Positions 33,332 to 42,800 of a stretch of 64,000 bases of DNA are shown here, piece after piece (positions within the stretch are counted from its first letter, which is position 1; each line of letters starts with the position of its first letter). Location: assembly GCF_021531715.1 (NCBI RefSeq), contig NZ_JAFBIT010000003.1, forward strand, positions 406,454-470,453. The letters are read 5' to 3'. The notes beneath the pieces were generated by a model. The model was not told where the DNA came from, did no database searches, and was given only the letters and a program-made list of their open reading frames with translations. The stretch comes from Anaeromassilibacillus senegalensis (GTDB taxonomy: Bacteria; Bacillota; Clostridia; Oscillospirales; Acutalibacteraceae). Position numbers and translations under genes: made by a program.

Positions 33332-35320
33332 ATGAGCAGCCTCTATATGCGCATGGCGGCGCAGAACATCAAAAACTACCGGCGCAGCTACGTCCCGTAC
33401 ATGTTCACCGGTGTGCTGACCGCCGCCGTCTACTACATTCTGCATTCCCTCGCGAATAACCCCGGGCTGGGTGAGACCGCCAGCACAATGATGGGGCTCG
33501 GCGTCGCGGTCGTCGCGGTGTTTTCCGTCATTTTCCTGTTCTATACGAACAGCTTTCTGATGAAGCAGCGCAAAAAGGAGTTCGGTCTTTACAACGTGCT
33601 CGGCATGAACAAGGGACACATCGCGCGCGTCATCGGGCTCGAGACACTGTTCACCGCGCTCGCGATCCTCGCGGGCGGCATCGGGCTGGGTATGCTGCTC
33701 GATAAGCTCATGTATCTGCTTGTCGCAAGGCTCATCGGTTGCGAGCTGCGGCTCGGGTTCTACATTTCGGTCGGCAGCATCGTACAGACGCTCTCGCTTT
33801 TCGGCGCGATCAGCCTCGTGATTTATCTGTCGAACATCGTGCGCGTCTGGCGCGCAAAGCCCATCGAGCTTTTGCAGGGCTCGAACGCCGGCGAGCGCGA
33901 GCCAAAAACCAAGGCGGTTATGGCCATCCTCGGCGCGGCGTGCCTCGCGGGCGGCTATGCGATGTCGATTCTCTCTGCACAAGAGGCGGTGCTCGCGATC
34001 TATACCTTTTTTATCGCGGTCATCCTCGTTATCATCGGCACCTACCTGCTCTTCACGGCGGGCAGCATCGCGGTGCTGAAGCTCCTGCGAAAGAATAAAA
34101 GCTATTACTATAAGACGCAGCACTTCATCAGCGTTTCGGGCATGCTGTATCGCATGAAGCAAAACGCCGTGGGCCTTGCGAACATCTGTATCCTCTCGAC
34201 GATGGTGCTCGTCATCATCTCGTCCACCTGCTCGCTGTGGTTCGGCTCCGCCGAACTCATCGAGAGCCGCTACCCGGGCGATGTCATGCTGTACCTCGAC
34301 GGCGCAGAGCCGCCCGCAGGCTTTAAGGATTTCCTTGCGGACGAGCTGCAGAGCGTGCCCGGTGGGGATTACACCGCGTATACCTTTGGGGAAGAAAACG
34401 CGCTGCTGGAGGAGGGTGGCAGCCTGAGCGTCCTGGAAGACATGGCGGGCGTCGCGCCCACGTCTATGCGGAACCTGCGCGAGACGGCGGTGCTCCCGCT
34501 TGCGGAGTACAACCGCATCACCGGCTGTGCGGCAACGCTCGCCGACGACGAAGCGCTTGTGTTTCTGAATAGCAGCGCCTTCACCGGCTCCACAGCGGAG
34601 CTCTACGGTAAGACGTACAAGGCGGTGCAGCCGGAAAAGACGTTCCGCGTCTGCGGCGCCATCGCGGCGAATATCTTCGATTCTGCGGTCATGGTGGTGC
34701 CGGATTACGACGCCTACCTCGCCCGCGCCGAAGCGTCCTACCGCGAGCGGGGGATTCTCGCCGGGCGCACGGCGTTCTGCATCTCCCTCGGCACGCTCGA
34801 CGATGACGCGCAAGCCGCGTTTTATGAGAGCTTCTTCGATCACTTCCATTCGTGGATCAACGAAGAGCACATCATGGAAGTCAGCTATATGCTTGAGAGC
34901 CGCGTTTTAGACGCGCAGGAGACGTACGCGCTGTATGGCAGCTTCCTGTTCATGGGCGTTTCGCTCGGGCTGCTCTTCACGATGGCAGCGGTGCTCATCC
35001 TCTACTACAAGCAGATTTCCGAGGGGTTCGACGACAAGAACCGCTTCTCGATCATGCGCAAGGTCGGTCTGAGCCACGGCGAGGTCAAGCGCGCGATCCA
35101 CGCGCAGATCCTCACGGTGTTCTTCCTGCCGCTCGTCGCGGCGGGCATCCACATCGTGTTCGCATTTCCGATCGTCAACTGCATCCTGCATGCCCTTCTG
35201 CTGCGGCAGGTCATGACGTTCATCGTCTGCACCGTCGTGACGTTCCTCGTCTTCTCGGTGTTCTACGCGATTGTCTATGCGCTCACCGCGAAGGTCTATT
35301 ATCGCATTGTCAGCGAATGA
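33332..35320 (+). CDS. bceB: ABC transporter permease, BceB-like (FtsX family)
   Basis: 662-aa permease with ten predicted membrane segments: one, a group of three, two, one, then three at the C-terminus. An exported domain of about 210 residues (roughly 310-530) lies between segments 7 and 8, the hallmark of BceB-type permeases. FtsX motifs 'KQRKKEFGLYNVLGM' and 'FSIMRKVGLSHGEVKRAI' are the ATPase-coupling helices. ATG 33332 is 6 bases after AGGGGG. The large exported domain determines drug specificity in this family, but the drug cannot be read from sequence. Confidence 0.92.
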   Translation: MSSLYMRMAAQNIKNYRRSYVPYMFTGVLTAAVYYILHSLANNPGLGETASTMMGLGVAVVAVFSVIFLFYTNSFLMKQRKKEFGLYNVLGMNKGHIARVIGLETLFTALAILAGGIGLGMLLDKLMYLLVARLIGCELRLGFYISVGSIVQTLSLFGAISLVIYLSNIVRVWRAKPIELLQGSNAGEREPKTKAVMAILGAACLAGGYAMSILSAQEAVLAIYTFFIAVILVIIGTYLLFTAGSIAVLKLLRKNKSYYYKTQHFISVSGMLYRMKQNAVGLANICILSTMVLVIISSTCSLWFGSAELIESRYPGDVMLYLDGAEPPAGFKDFLADELQSVPGGDYTAYTFGEENALLEEGGSLSVLEDMAGVAPTSMRNLRETAVLPLAEYNRITGCAATLADDEALVFLNSSAFTGSTAELYGKTYKAVQPEKTFRVCGAIAANIFDSAVMVVPDYDAYLARAEASYRERGILAGRTAFCISLGTLDDDAQAAFYESFFDHFHSWINEEHIMEVSYMLESRVLDAQETYALYGSFLFMGVSLGLLFTMAAVLILYYKQISEGFDDKNRFSIMRKVGLSHGEVKRAIHAQILTVFFLPLVAAGIHIVFAFPIVNCILHALLLRQVMTFIVCTVVTFLVFSVFYAIVYALTAKVYYRIVSE

Positions 35321-35364
35321 AGCGTTCTCCACCTTTCACGATGTCTTATATACCCCAATGTAAG

Positions 35365-35391
35365 AACCGGGCAGGAAACTGCCCGGTTTTT
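35365..35391 (+). terminator. Intrinsic terminator of the bce operon
   Basis: AACCGGGCAG-GAAA-CTGCCCGGTT with a T-run: a perfect 10-bp stem with a GAAA loop. Confidence 0.93.
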
Positions 35392-35415
35392 GCTTCGCTT
35401 TTGCCTCCGCGCGGA

Positions 35416-35444
35416 TTGCAAATACGGCGAAACTGTGCTAGAAT
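35416..35444 (+). promoter_or_regulatory. sigma-A promoter of zinc-ribbon protein gene
   Basis: TTGCAA, a 17-base spacer and TAGAAT, 42 bases before the ATG. Confidence 0.65.
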
Positions 35445-35485
35445 CGGAGTAAAGCCTTAGCGTTGAGAAAGCGGAGGGAACTTTT

Positions 35486-37210
35486 ATGTATTGCACGCAT
35501 TGCGGAAAAGAGATCCAGGACGGTGCGGCGTTCTGCACGTATTGCGGAACACCGCAGAGCGCGCCGGTACAGGCGACGCCGGTGCGGAATTCTCCGTACA
35601 GCGATCCGGCGCCGATGCCGGAGAAGAAAAACAGCAAGGTACCGGTGCTGATCGCGGCAATCGCGGGCGGGGCCGTGGTGCTTGCCGCGCTGATTTTTGT
35701 GTTTATTCAGTTTATCCTGCCTGCCGTGACGGGTGCGAATAAGCCGCAAGTTGTGGTGGGATCCTCTTCTGCGGTGAGCCTGCCGGCAGAGACGAGCTCC
35801 GCAGTGCCTGCGTCGGAAGCGGACAGACCGGAGGCGGACGGCGCGTCTGAAAACGGTGTGTTCGGAGATAGCGTGTCTGATGGCGGCGCGCTCGCGCAGG
35901 AGGTGCTGCTCCCTCTGTTCCGCGAGACGTTTGTGGAGACGTTCTCCGAGTCGGCGCTCAGCGACCCGAATTACGCCGTCACGCTGCGTGACGTCACAGG
36001 GGACGGGCAGGACGATATGATTGTGCTCGAGCGCGACGAATTCAACGGCACGGTGCGCGTGTATACGGCGGCGGAGGACGGCGTGCGCCAGATCTTTGAA
36101 TCGACCGGTTCCACCGTGCACGTGGGCGGCTTCCGCGATGTGTACCTCTACGAGGAGAACGGGCAGGATTACCTGCTTCTCGTCGAGGACGGCATGTGGC
36201 AGGGTATTGGCGAGCTGACCTACTCGGTCTTTACGCTCAACCCGGACGGCAGCCGCAATGTGCTCGTCGACGATAAGGTGGAGAGCGAAGAGGACAAAAT
36301 GGTCGATGAAAAAGCGTACGAGGATTATTGTGCGCGGCGCGCGGATTACATCGAGGCGAGCATGCCGATTTACGCGGGCAGCCGCTACATCTGGCTGGAG
36401 GAAACGGCGGATACCGTTTTCGCGGACGTCACGGGCGGCCCGGCAGGTGTAAAGGCGATGGAACCGATCTGCATCGGCGACAATGAGACGCTGGCGTATG
36501 ATCTCGACGGCGACGGCGCTGCGGAAAGCATCACGCTGGTGAGCGAGCCGGGGGATTATTACAACGGCTACAATGTACTGATTAACGGAAAGCCGATCGA
36601 TGCCGATGGCTACTACACCGGCTACGGTGCAGAGCTTCTCATTGTCGATACCGACACGCGGGACGGCTGTGCCGAGCTGCTCTTTTCCACGTATCAGGAC
36701 AGCGATGGTCTCGGCGCGTACAGCCTTATCGCATACCGGGACGCACGGGTGAGCCTGAACTGTGACCTGAGAGCCATCCAGCTGATGATGGGACGCGGGC
36801 ACATCTACCGCAAGTATGGCGAGCGCTTCCCGGGAGACGGCACATTCGTTGTTTGGGCGGATACGCCGGTCTATAACGGCGCGTTCGGCTGCATGTATAT
36901 CGGCGTGCCGTTCATGTTTGACGGCAATGCGGTGCAGGAAATGAAGACGGAGGAGTACGAGCTGCTCTTTCCCTTTGACCTGAGCGAGATGTATAAGGCC
37001 GGTACAGCCTTCAAGGCGTATACGGAGCCCGGCAGTGCGCAGGAGGCGTTCACGGCGCAGGTTGGCGAAATCTATCTGCCCGACCGCCTTGCGTTCATTG
37101 GCGGAACCCTGTATCTGCATATCGCTTCTGAAGACGGCGCAGTTTCCGGCTGGATCTCTGAAAAAAGCGACATGTATGCCTACTATGCAATGCCGCCCGC
37201 ATGGGGATAA
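35486..37210 (+). CDS. Zinc-ribbon, single-pass membrane protein with extracellular FG-GAP-like segments
   Basis: 574 aa. An N-terminal zinc ribbon has Cys at residues 3, 6, 17 and 20 (MYCTHCGK ... FCTYCG). A short linker, one membrane helix (about 52-78) and a Ser/Glu-rich stalk follow. The rest is a large exported region with two 'DVTGDGQDDMIVLE' / 'DLDGDGAAESITLV' repeats, which look like Ca-binding FG-GAP/dockerin-like loops. The zinc ribbon is cytoplasmic and the bulk faces out. Proteins of this layout are common and uncharacterised in gut Clostridia. GGAGGG precedes the ATG by 10 bases. No link to the adjacent bce module is evident. Confidence 0.78.
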   Translation: MYCTHCGKEIQDGAAFCTYCGTPQSAPVQATPVRNSPYSDPAPMPEKKNSKVPVLIAAIAGGAVVLAALIFVFIQFILPAVTGANKPQVVVGSSSAVSLPAETSSAVPASEADRPEADGASENGVFGDSVSDGGALAQEVLLPLFRETFVETFSESALSDPNYAVTLRDVTGDGQDDMIVLERDEFNGTVRVYTAAEDGVRQIFESTGSTVHVGGFRDVYLYEENGQDYLLLVEDGMWQGIGELTYSVFTLNPDGSRNVLVDDKVESEEDKMVDEKAYEDYCARRADYIEASMPIYAGSRYIWLEETADTVFADVTGGPAGVKAMEPICIGDNETLAYDLDGDGAAESITLVSEPGDYYNGYNVLINGKPIDADGYYTGYGAELLIVDTDTRDGCAELLFSTYQDSDGLGAYSLIAYRDARVSLNCDLRAIQLMMGRGHIYRKYGERFPGDGTFVVWADTPVYNGAFGCMYIGVPFMFDGNAVQEMKTEEYELLFPFDLSEMYKAGTAFKAYTEPGSAQEAFTAQVGEIYLPDRLAFIGGTLYLHIASEDGAVSGWISEKSDMYAYYAMPPAWG

Positions 37211-37237
37211 TTTTGAAAGCTGTAAAGCGGAAAATAC

Positions 37238-37277
37238 AAAAGGCTGCCCTCCGTTTCGCATGAAGGGCAGCCTTTTT
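37238..37277. terminator. Bidirectional intrinsic terminator
   Basis: AAAAGGCTGCCCT and AGGGCAGCCTTTTT form a perfect long stem; T-runs on both strands. Confidence 0.9.
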
Positions 37278-37302
37278 GGCTGTATTCGGAATCAACGGCG
37301 CC

Positions 37303-37808
37303 TCAGCGCTCGGCTGCCCGCAACAGCGCCTTTGCGGTGTCGACGTCGGGGCAGTCGGTGAGGATCAGATGCGCGCCCTCCGGTTTCAGCGCCTCGCAGA
37401 TCGGAATGACATCTTCGAGTGTACAGGTTACCTGAATGCATTTGCCTGCCGCCTGTATTTTCTGCAGCACGCCGATCCAGTGCCGTGCCGAGGGCTGGCC
37501 TGCGCCCAGCTCGTGTACGGGCTGTAGATCAGATTGCACCCGGCGACAGCGCCGACAAAATCGGGGCCAAGGTTTGGGTTCAGGATCGGCATAGCTTCGC
37601 CGCCGTACCAGGTATGCTCAAAGTGCCAGCGGCTTGCAGCGACGATATAGTCGGGATTTCCCCAATGCTCTTCCAGAGATGCGGCGCGCGGGGGCGTATC
37701 CCGGGTGGAAAGCGGAACTTCAACCGAAATCAAGGGGCGATCGTGGTTTTCTTTATTCCAGAATTCGAGCCAGCGCTCGCGCAGATAGGCGTCATTTTGA
37801 CCAATCAT
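37303..37808 (-). pseudogene. Collapsed uroporphyrinogen decarboxylase-like gene
   Basis: The ATG at 37808, with GGGAGAGG before it, opens about 98 codons of a URO-D-like protein ('RWLEFWNKENHDRPLISVEV', later CNLIYSPYTSWA). Near 37510 the coding signal shifts frame and resumes with the C-terminal end of such a protein ('HWIGVLQKIQAAGKCIQV', 'EGAHLILTDCPDVDTA') to a stop at 37303. Family members have about 350 residues. Here only about 165 remain, so a central segment of some 180-200 codons is gone and the join is out of frame. Not functional as read. Confidence 0.75.
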
Positions 37809-37902
37809 GACAAAAACCTCTCCCAATCCAGCTTTTCCAATTATAGCATGCGGCGGGGGAATAAGCAAGAAAACCCGCGCGGCATATCCAATTGGATAAA
37901 AC

Positions 37903-37939
37903 AAAACCGGCGGCCGATTCAAATCGACCGCCGGTTTTT
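37903..37939 (-). terminator. Terminator downstream of tRNA-Arg
   Basis: AACCGGCGG and CCGCCGGTT arms with an inner CGATT/AATCG stem; a T-rich run follows on the minus strand. Confidence 0.75.
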
Positions 37940-38015
37940 GGCGCGCTTGAAGGGACTCGAACCCCTGACCTACTGGTTCGTAGCCAGTCACTCTATCCAG
38001 CTGAGCTACAAGCGC
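37939..38015 (-). tRNA. tRNA-Arg (anticodon ACG)
   Basis: Acceptor stem GCGCTTG/CAAGCGC, D stem GCTC/GAGT, anticodon stem ACTGG/CCAGT with loop CTACGAA giving anticodon ACG, T stem AGGGG/CCCTT with TTCGAGT loop, discriminator G and an encoded CCA. 77 bases. Confidence 0.96.
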
Positions 38016-38118
38016 ATATCATTTTCAACAGCTTAGTTATTATACGTCCTTTTACAGGAAATGTCAAGCCTTTTGATAAATTTTTTGAAAAAATTCTTTG
38101 CCGCCCGCACGAATAAAG

Positions 38119-38152
38119 AAAACCGCAGGAACAAAACGTTCTTGCGGTTTGT
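38119..38152 (-). terminator. Terminator downstream of tRNA-Val
   Basis: AAACCGCAAGAAC and GTTCCTGCGGTTTT (minus strand) pair with one mismatch around a short loop and end in TTTTC. Confidence 0.75.
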
Positions 38153-38228
38153 GGTGGGCGCTAACGGACTTGAACCGCTGACCCCCTGCACGTCAAGCAG
38201 GTGCTCTAGCCAGCTGAGCTAAGCGCCC
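38152..38228 (-). tRNA. tRNA-Val (anticodon GAC)
   Basis: Acceptor GGGCGCT/AGCGCCC, D stem GCTC/GAGC, anticodon stem CCTGC/GCAGG with loop TTGACGT giving anticodon GAC, T loop TTCAAGT, discriminator A and encoded CCA. 77 bases. Confidence 0.96.
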
Positions 38229-38345
38229 AATTTTCTGTTGCTTGAGTATTATATAACATCGTTCTGGAAAAAGCAATACCTTTTTTGAAAAAAATTTCGT
38301 TTTTTTAAATTTTCTTACGAAACTCATAAGAATGACGCTTTTCTA

Positions 38346-38374
38346 TTGTTTATTCGGTTTCGATGCCGTATACT
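38346..38374 (+). promoter_or_regulatory. sigma-A promoter of the glycosyltransferase gene
   Basis: TTGTTT, a 17-base spacer and TATACT; 75 bases before the ATG. The rest of the spacer (38229-38345) is AT-rich without other features. Confidence 0.65.
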
Positions 38375-38448
38375 ATAATCTGTAAACAGAATGTGAACGA
38401 AGCGATCCGGATGTTTTGCGGCGAGCCGTTTAAAAGGAGATTAAATCT

Positions 38449-39711
38449 ATGAAGACGCTATCGTACATCAATTTCATCATTTCCATCCTATTCATGGTCT
38501 GCTACGCATATCAGGCGGTCTACCTCGCGGTTTCGCTGCTGCGCAAGCCGAAGGTGTACACCGCCCGGCAGCTGCACCGCTACGGCGTGCTGATTGCCGC
38601 GCGCAACGAGGAGACGGTGATCGCCCAGCTCATCGCGAGCGTGCGGCAGCAGTCATACCCCGCGGAGCTGGTCGATGTCTTTGTCGTGGCCGATAATTGT
38701 ACCGACCGCACCGCCGCCGTGGCGCGCACGGCAGGCGCAACCGTCTTCGAGCGGCAGGACCGGTATGCCGTCGGCAAGGGCTATGCGCTTAAATTCCTGC
38801 TGCACGAGGTTTTCGAGCGGTACGGCGAGAACACGTATGACGGCTTTTTCGTGTTCGACGCCGACAACATCCTCGACGAGCATTTCATTGAGGAGATGAA
38901 CAAGACGTTCGATTCCGGCTATGAGGTCGTCACAAGCTACCGGAATTCCAAGAATTTCGGCGATAACTGGATCAGCGCCGGGTATTCGCTCTTCTTCCTC
39001 CGCGAGGCTACGCAGCTCAACCGCCCGCGCATGATGCTCGGCACGAGCAGCTGTGTCTCCGGCACGGGCTTCCTGTTCAGCAGCCGCATCGCCCGGCAAA
39101 ACGGCGGCTGGAAGCATTTCCTGCTCACCGAGGATTTCGAGTTTACGGTTGACTGCATTCTGCACGACACGCCGGTCGGCTATTGTGAGACCGCCGTCAT
39201 CTACGACGAGCAGCCGACGAAGCTCGGGCAGTCGTTCACCCAGCGTGCCCGCTGGATCAAGGGCTATCTGCAGGTTTTCAGCCGCTACGGCTTCAAGATG
39301 CTGCGCAAGATGATCGTGGACGGCAGTTTCGCCTGCTTTGATATGATTATGAACAACATCCCGTGCCTCGTGCTCACCTGCGCCTCGATCGTGTTCAACA
39401 CCATCATGGCGGTCGCCGGCATCGTGACGCGCACACCGGATATGGACATCTGCATTCTTTCCGTTGTGACGGGGCTGATCGGCTCGACGACGACACTGTG
39501 GTTTGTCGGCGGCGTGACCTGCCTGACCCAGCGCAGACAGATCCATGCCCCAGCGCGGAAAAAGGTTCTCGGCGTTCTGCTGTTCCCGCTTTTCGTCTTT
39601 ACGTACGCGATCGCGATGGTCTTTGCGGTGTTCACAAACATCGAATGGAAGCCGATCAAGCACACGGTGGCGCTGAGCGCGGAGGAGATCCGCAATATGC
39701 GGAAAAAATAG
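38449..39711 (+). CDS. Membrane-bound family 2 glycosyltransferase
   Basis: 420 aa with one N-terminal and about four C-terminal membrane helices around a GT-A domain. 'VLIAARNEETVIAQLIASV' is the nucleotide-binding opening, 'VVADNCTDRT' and 'FVFDADNILDEHF' hold the DxD metal motif, 'LTEDFEFTVD' the TED acid and 'QRARWIKGYLQV' the Q-x-x-R-W motif of processive synthases (cellulose/hyaluronan/poly-GlcNAc type). It probably makes or extends an exported polysaccharide or glycolipid; the sugar is unknown. AAAGGAG lies 9 bases before the ATG. Stand-alone. Confidence 0.88.
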   Translation: MKTLSYINFIISILFMVCYAYQAVYLAVSLLRKPKVYTARQLHRYGVLIAARNEETVIAQLIASVRQQSYPAELVDVFVVADNCTDRTAAVARTAGATVFERQDRYAVGKGYALKFLLHEVFERYGENTYDGFFVFDADNILDEHFIEEMNKTFDSGYEVVTSYRNSKNFGDNWISAGYSLFFLREATQLNRPRMMLGTSSCVSGTGFLFSSRIARQNGGWKHFLLTEDFEFTVDCILHDTPVGYCETAVIYDEQPTKLGQSFTQRARWIKGYLQVFSRYGFKMLRKMIVDGSFACFDMIMNNIPCLVLTCASIVFNTIMAVAGIVTRTPDMDICILSVVTGLIGSTTTLWFVGGVTCLTQRRQIHAPARKKVLGVLLFPLFVFTYAIAMVFAVFTNIEWKPIKHTVALSAEEIRNMRKK

Positions 39712-39780
39712 GGGCGGAGATTGAGCGGTATTGCCCAAAATTGCCCGGAAAAACCAGCGGTGTTTTTTAACAATCTATAT

Positions 39781-39809
39781 TTGATTCTATACGGTACCTG
39801 TGATAAAAT
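39781..39809 (+). promoter_or_regulatory. Possible purL promoter overlapping a terminator stem
   Basis: TTGATT, a 17-base spacer and TAAAAT. The -10 lies in the 5' arm of the terminator at 39791-39845, so a transcript starting here cannot fold that stem. Confidence 0.5.
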
Positions 39810-39845
39810 ATAGTCGGATTATTTTGTCACAGGCGCCGTTTTTTA
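39791..39845 (+). terminator. Intrinsic terminator between GT2 gene and purL
   Basis: ACGG-tac-CTGTGA-t-AAAATA pairs with TATTTT-g-TCACAG-gcg-CCGT and is followed by TTTTTT. Confidence 0.75.
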
Positions 39846-39872
39846 TGGCGGAACGTGAGAAAGGATAAGAAT

Positions 39873-42800
39873 ATGGTCACACGCGTATTTGTGGAGAAAA
39901 GAAAGGGATTCGACGTCGAGGCGCGCCACATGATGGCGGATCTGCGTCACAATCTCGGCCTCAAGGCCATTGAGGATCTGCGCATCCTGAACCGCTATGA
40001 CGTTTCCGGACTTTCCGGTGAGGAATTCGAGGCTGCGGCCCGCACCATCCTCTCCGAGCCGAACGTCGATCATGTATACGACGAGAACTACACCGTCGGC
40101 GAAGACTACAAGGTTTTCGCGACGGAGTATTTGCCCGGTCAGTACGACCAGCGCGCCGATTCTGCGTCGCAGTGCGTGCAGCTTCTGACACAGGGCGAGC
40201 GCCCGAAGGTCGCGTATGCGAAGGTCATCGCAATCAAGGGCGACCTCTCGGAAGAGGAAATGGACAGAATCAAGTCCTATATCGTCAACCCGGTCGAGTC
40301 CCGTCTGGCTTCGATGGAGAAGCCGGAATCGCTCGATATGAAGATTGAATACCCGGCGGACGTCAAGCGCGTCACCGGCATGATTTCGTGGAGCGACGAG
40401 GAGCTCAAGGCGTACTACGGCACGATGGGCTTCGCCATGACGCTCGACGACCTTGCCTTCTGCCGCGATTATTTCCGCGACGAGGAGCACCGCGATCCGA
40501 CGGTTACGGAGCTGCGCGTGATCGATACGTACTGGAGCGACCACTGCCGCCATACTACCTTCCTGACCCGCCTCAATAAAATTGAGATCGAAAAGGGCAA
40601 GCTCAGCGGCGCAATCGAGAAGGCGCTCGGCGAGTATTTTGCGGCGCGCGAGGATCTTTACAAGGGAAAGGACAAGCCGGTTTCGCTGATGGATATGGCG
40701 GTCATCGGCGCAAAGTATCTCAAGAAGCACGGCATGGTCAACGATCTCGACGAGAGCGACGAGATCAACGCCTGCTCCATCGAGGTGCCGGTCGAGATCG
40801 ACGGCAAAACCGAGCAGTGGCTCGTGCAGTTCAAGAACGAAACCCATAACCACCCGACGGAGATCGAGCCGTTCGGCGGCGCGGCGACATGCCTCGGCGG
40901 CGCGATCCGCGATCCGCTTTCCGGCAGAGCATACGTCTATCAGGCGATGCGCGTTACCGGCAGCGGCGACCCGACGATCCCGTTCAAGGATACCTTAAAG
41001 GGCAAGCTGCCCACAAGAAAGATCACAACCGGCGCGGCGGCGGGCTACTCCTCCTACGGCAACCAGATCGGTCTGGCGACCGGTCAGGTCACGGAGCTGT
41101 ATGACCCGGGCTACGTCGCGAAGCGCATGGAGATCGGCGCGGTCATCGGCGCATCCCCGAAGGCGAACGTCGTGCGCATGGAGCCGAAGCCCGGCGACAT
41201 CATCGTGCTGCTCGGCGGCGCGACGGGCCGCGACGGCTGCGGCGGCGCGACCGGCTCCTCCAAGGCGCACACGCTCGAGTCCATCGAGGTCTGCGGCGCG
41301 GAGGTGCAGAAGGGCAACCCGCCGACCGAGCGCAAGATCCAGCGCCTGTTCCGCGATCCCGAGGTTTCCACGCTGATTAAGCGCTGCAACGACTTCGGCG
41401 CGGGCGGTGTCTGCGTCGCCATCGGCGAGCTGGCGCCCGGCCTTGAAATCGACCTGAACAAGGTTCCGAAGAAATATGAGGGTCTCGACGGCACCGAGCT
41501 TGCGATTTCCGAATCGCAGGAGCGCATGGCGGTCGTGCTTGACCCGAAGGACGTCGAGAAGTTCCGCGCCAAGGCGCAGGAGGAAAACCTCGACGCGCAG
41601 GTCGTCGCCGTTGTCACGGCGGAGCCGAGACTGAAGATGGAGTGGCGCGGCGACCGCGTTGTCGATCTCAGCCGCGCGTTCCTCGATACGAACGGCGTGA
41701 CGCAGAACGCGGACGCGTACATCACCGCGCCCGACAAAACGAAGAATTACAGAAACGCTGTCCCGGAGAGCCTTCTCGGTAAGCCGCTCAAGGAGGCGTT
41801 TGCCGATAACCTTGCCCGCCTCGAGGTCTGCGGGCAGAAGGGCCTTTCCGAGCGCTTCGACGCTTCCATCGGCGCGGGTACGGTTCTGATGCCGTTTGCC
41901 GGCAAGTACCAGCTCACCCCGGAGGACGCGATGGTCGCGAAGATCCCGCTGCTCACCGGCGAGACCGATGACGCCACCGCAATGGCGTACGGTTATATCC
42001 CGGGTATCGCGCGCTTCTCGCCGTTCCACGGCGCGGCGTACGCGGTCGTCGAGAGCCTTTCGAAGCTCGTTGCCGTCGGCGCGAACCCGATGAAGGCGCG
42101 CCTGACGTTCCAGGAGTATTTTGAGCGCCTGCACGACAAGCCGGAGCGTTGGGGCAAGCCGGCTGCGGCGCTGCTCGGCGCGCTGACCGCCCAGCTCAAC
42201 CTCGGCCTGCCGTCCATCGGCGGCAAGGACAGCATGTCCGGCTCGTTTGAGGATCTCGACGTTCCGCCGACGCTCGTCAGCTTTGCGGTCACGATGACGA
42301 AGGCAAGCCAGACCATTTCCGGCGCGTTCAAGTATGCGGGCAACTACGCGGTTCTGCTGCCGATCCCGGAAAATGAGGAGACGCAGCTCCCAAACTGGGA
42401 GGCGCTCAAGGCGTTCTACAATGACGTCCTCGCGATGATCGAGGACGGCGCGATCGTTTCCGCACACGTCGTCAAGGAAGGCGGCGCAGCGGCTGCCGTC
42501 GCGAAGATGGCGTTCGGCAACAAAATGGGCTTTGTGTTCAACACGGACGCGCAGGATCCGGCGCTGCTCTTTGCGCCGAAGGCAGGCTCCCTTGTCGTCG
42601 AGGTCGAGCAGGCGGCGCTGAAGGACGTGACGGAGCACCTGAATTCCGTTGTACTCGGCATGATCAATGAATCCGGCAAGATCGATATCGACTGCACCGC
42701 GCTCGACGTGGATGAGCTCATCGAGGTCTGGAACGGCAAGCTCGAGAAGATCTTCGCGAATAAGGCGGAGACCGTCGCCGTAGAATATGATGTGCCGCTC

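Noticed and set aside
35345..35364. Possible second BceR operator (CTTATA ... TGTAAG) after bceB
   Set aside because: The arms are imperfect and eight bases apart, unlike the TNACA-N4-TGTAA rule, and a terminator separates it from the next promoter.
39791..39845. Purine riboswitch before purL
   Set aside because: The structure is a simple long hairpin with a T-run; the conserved purine aptamer loops are absent.
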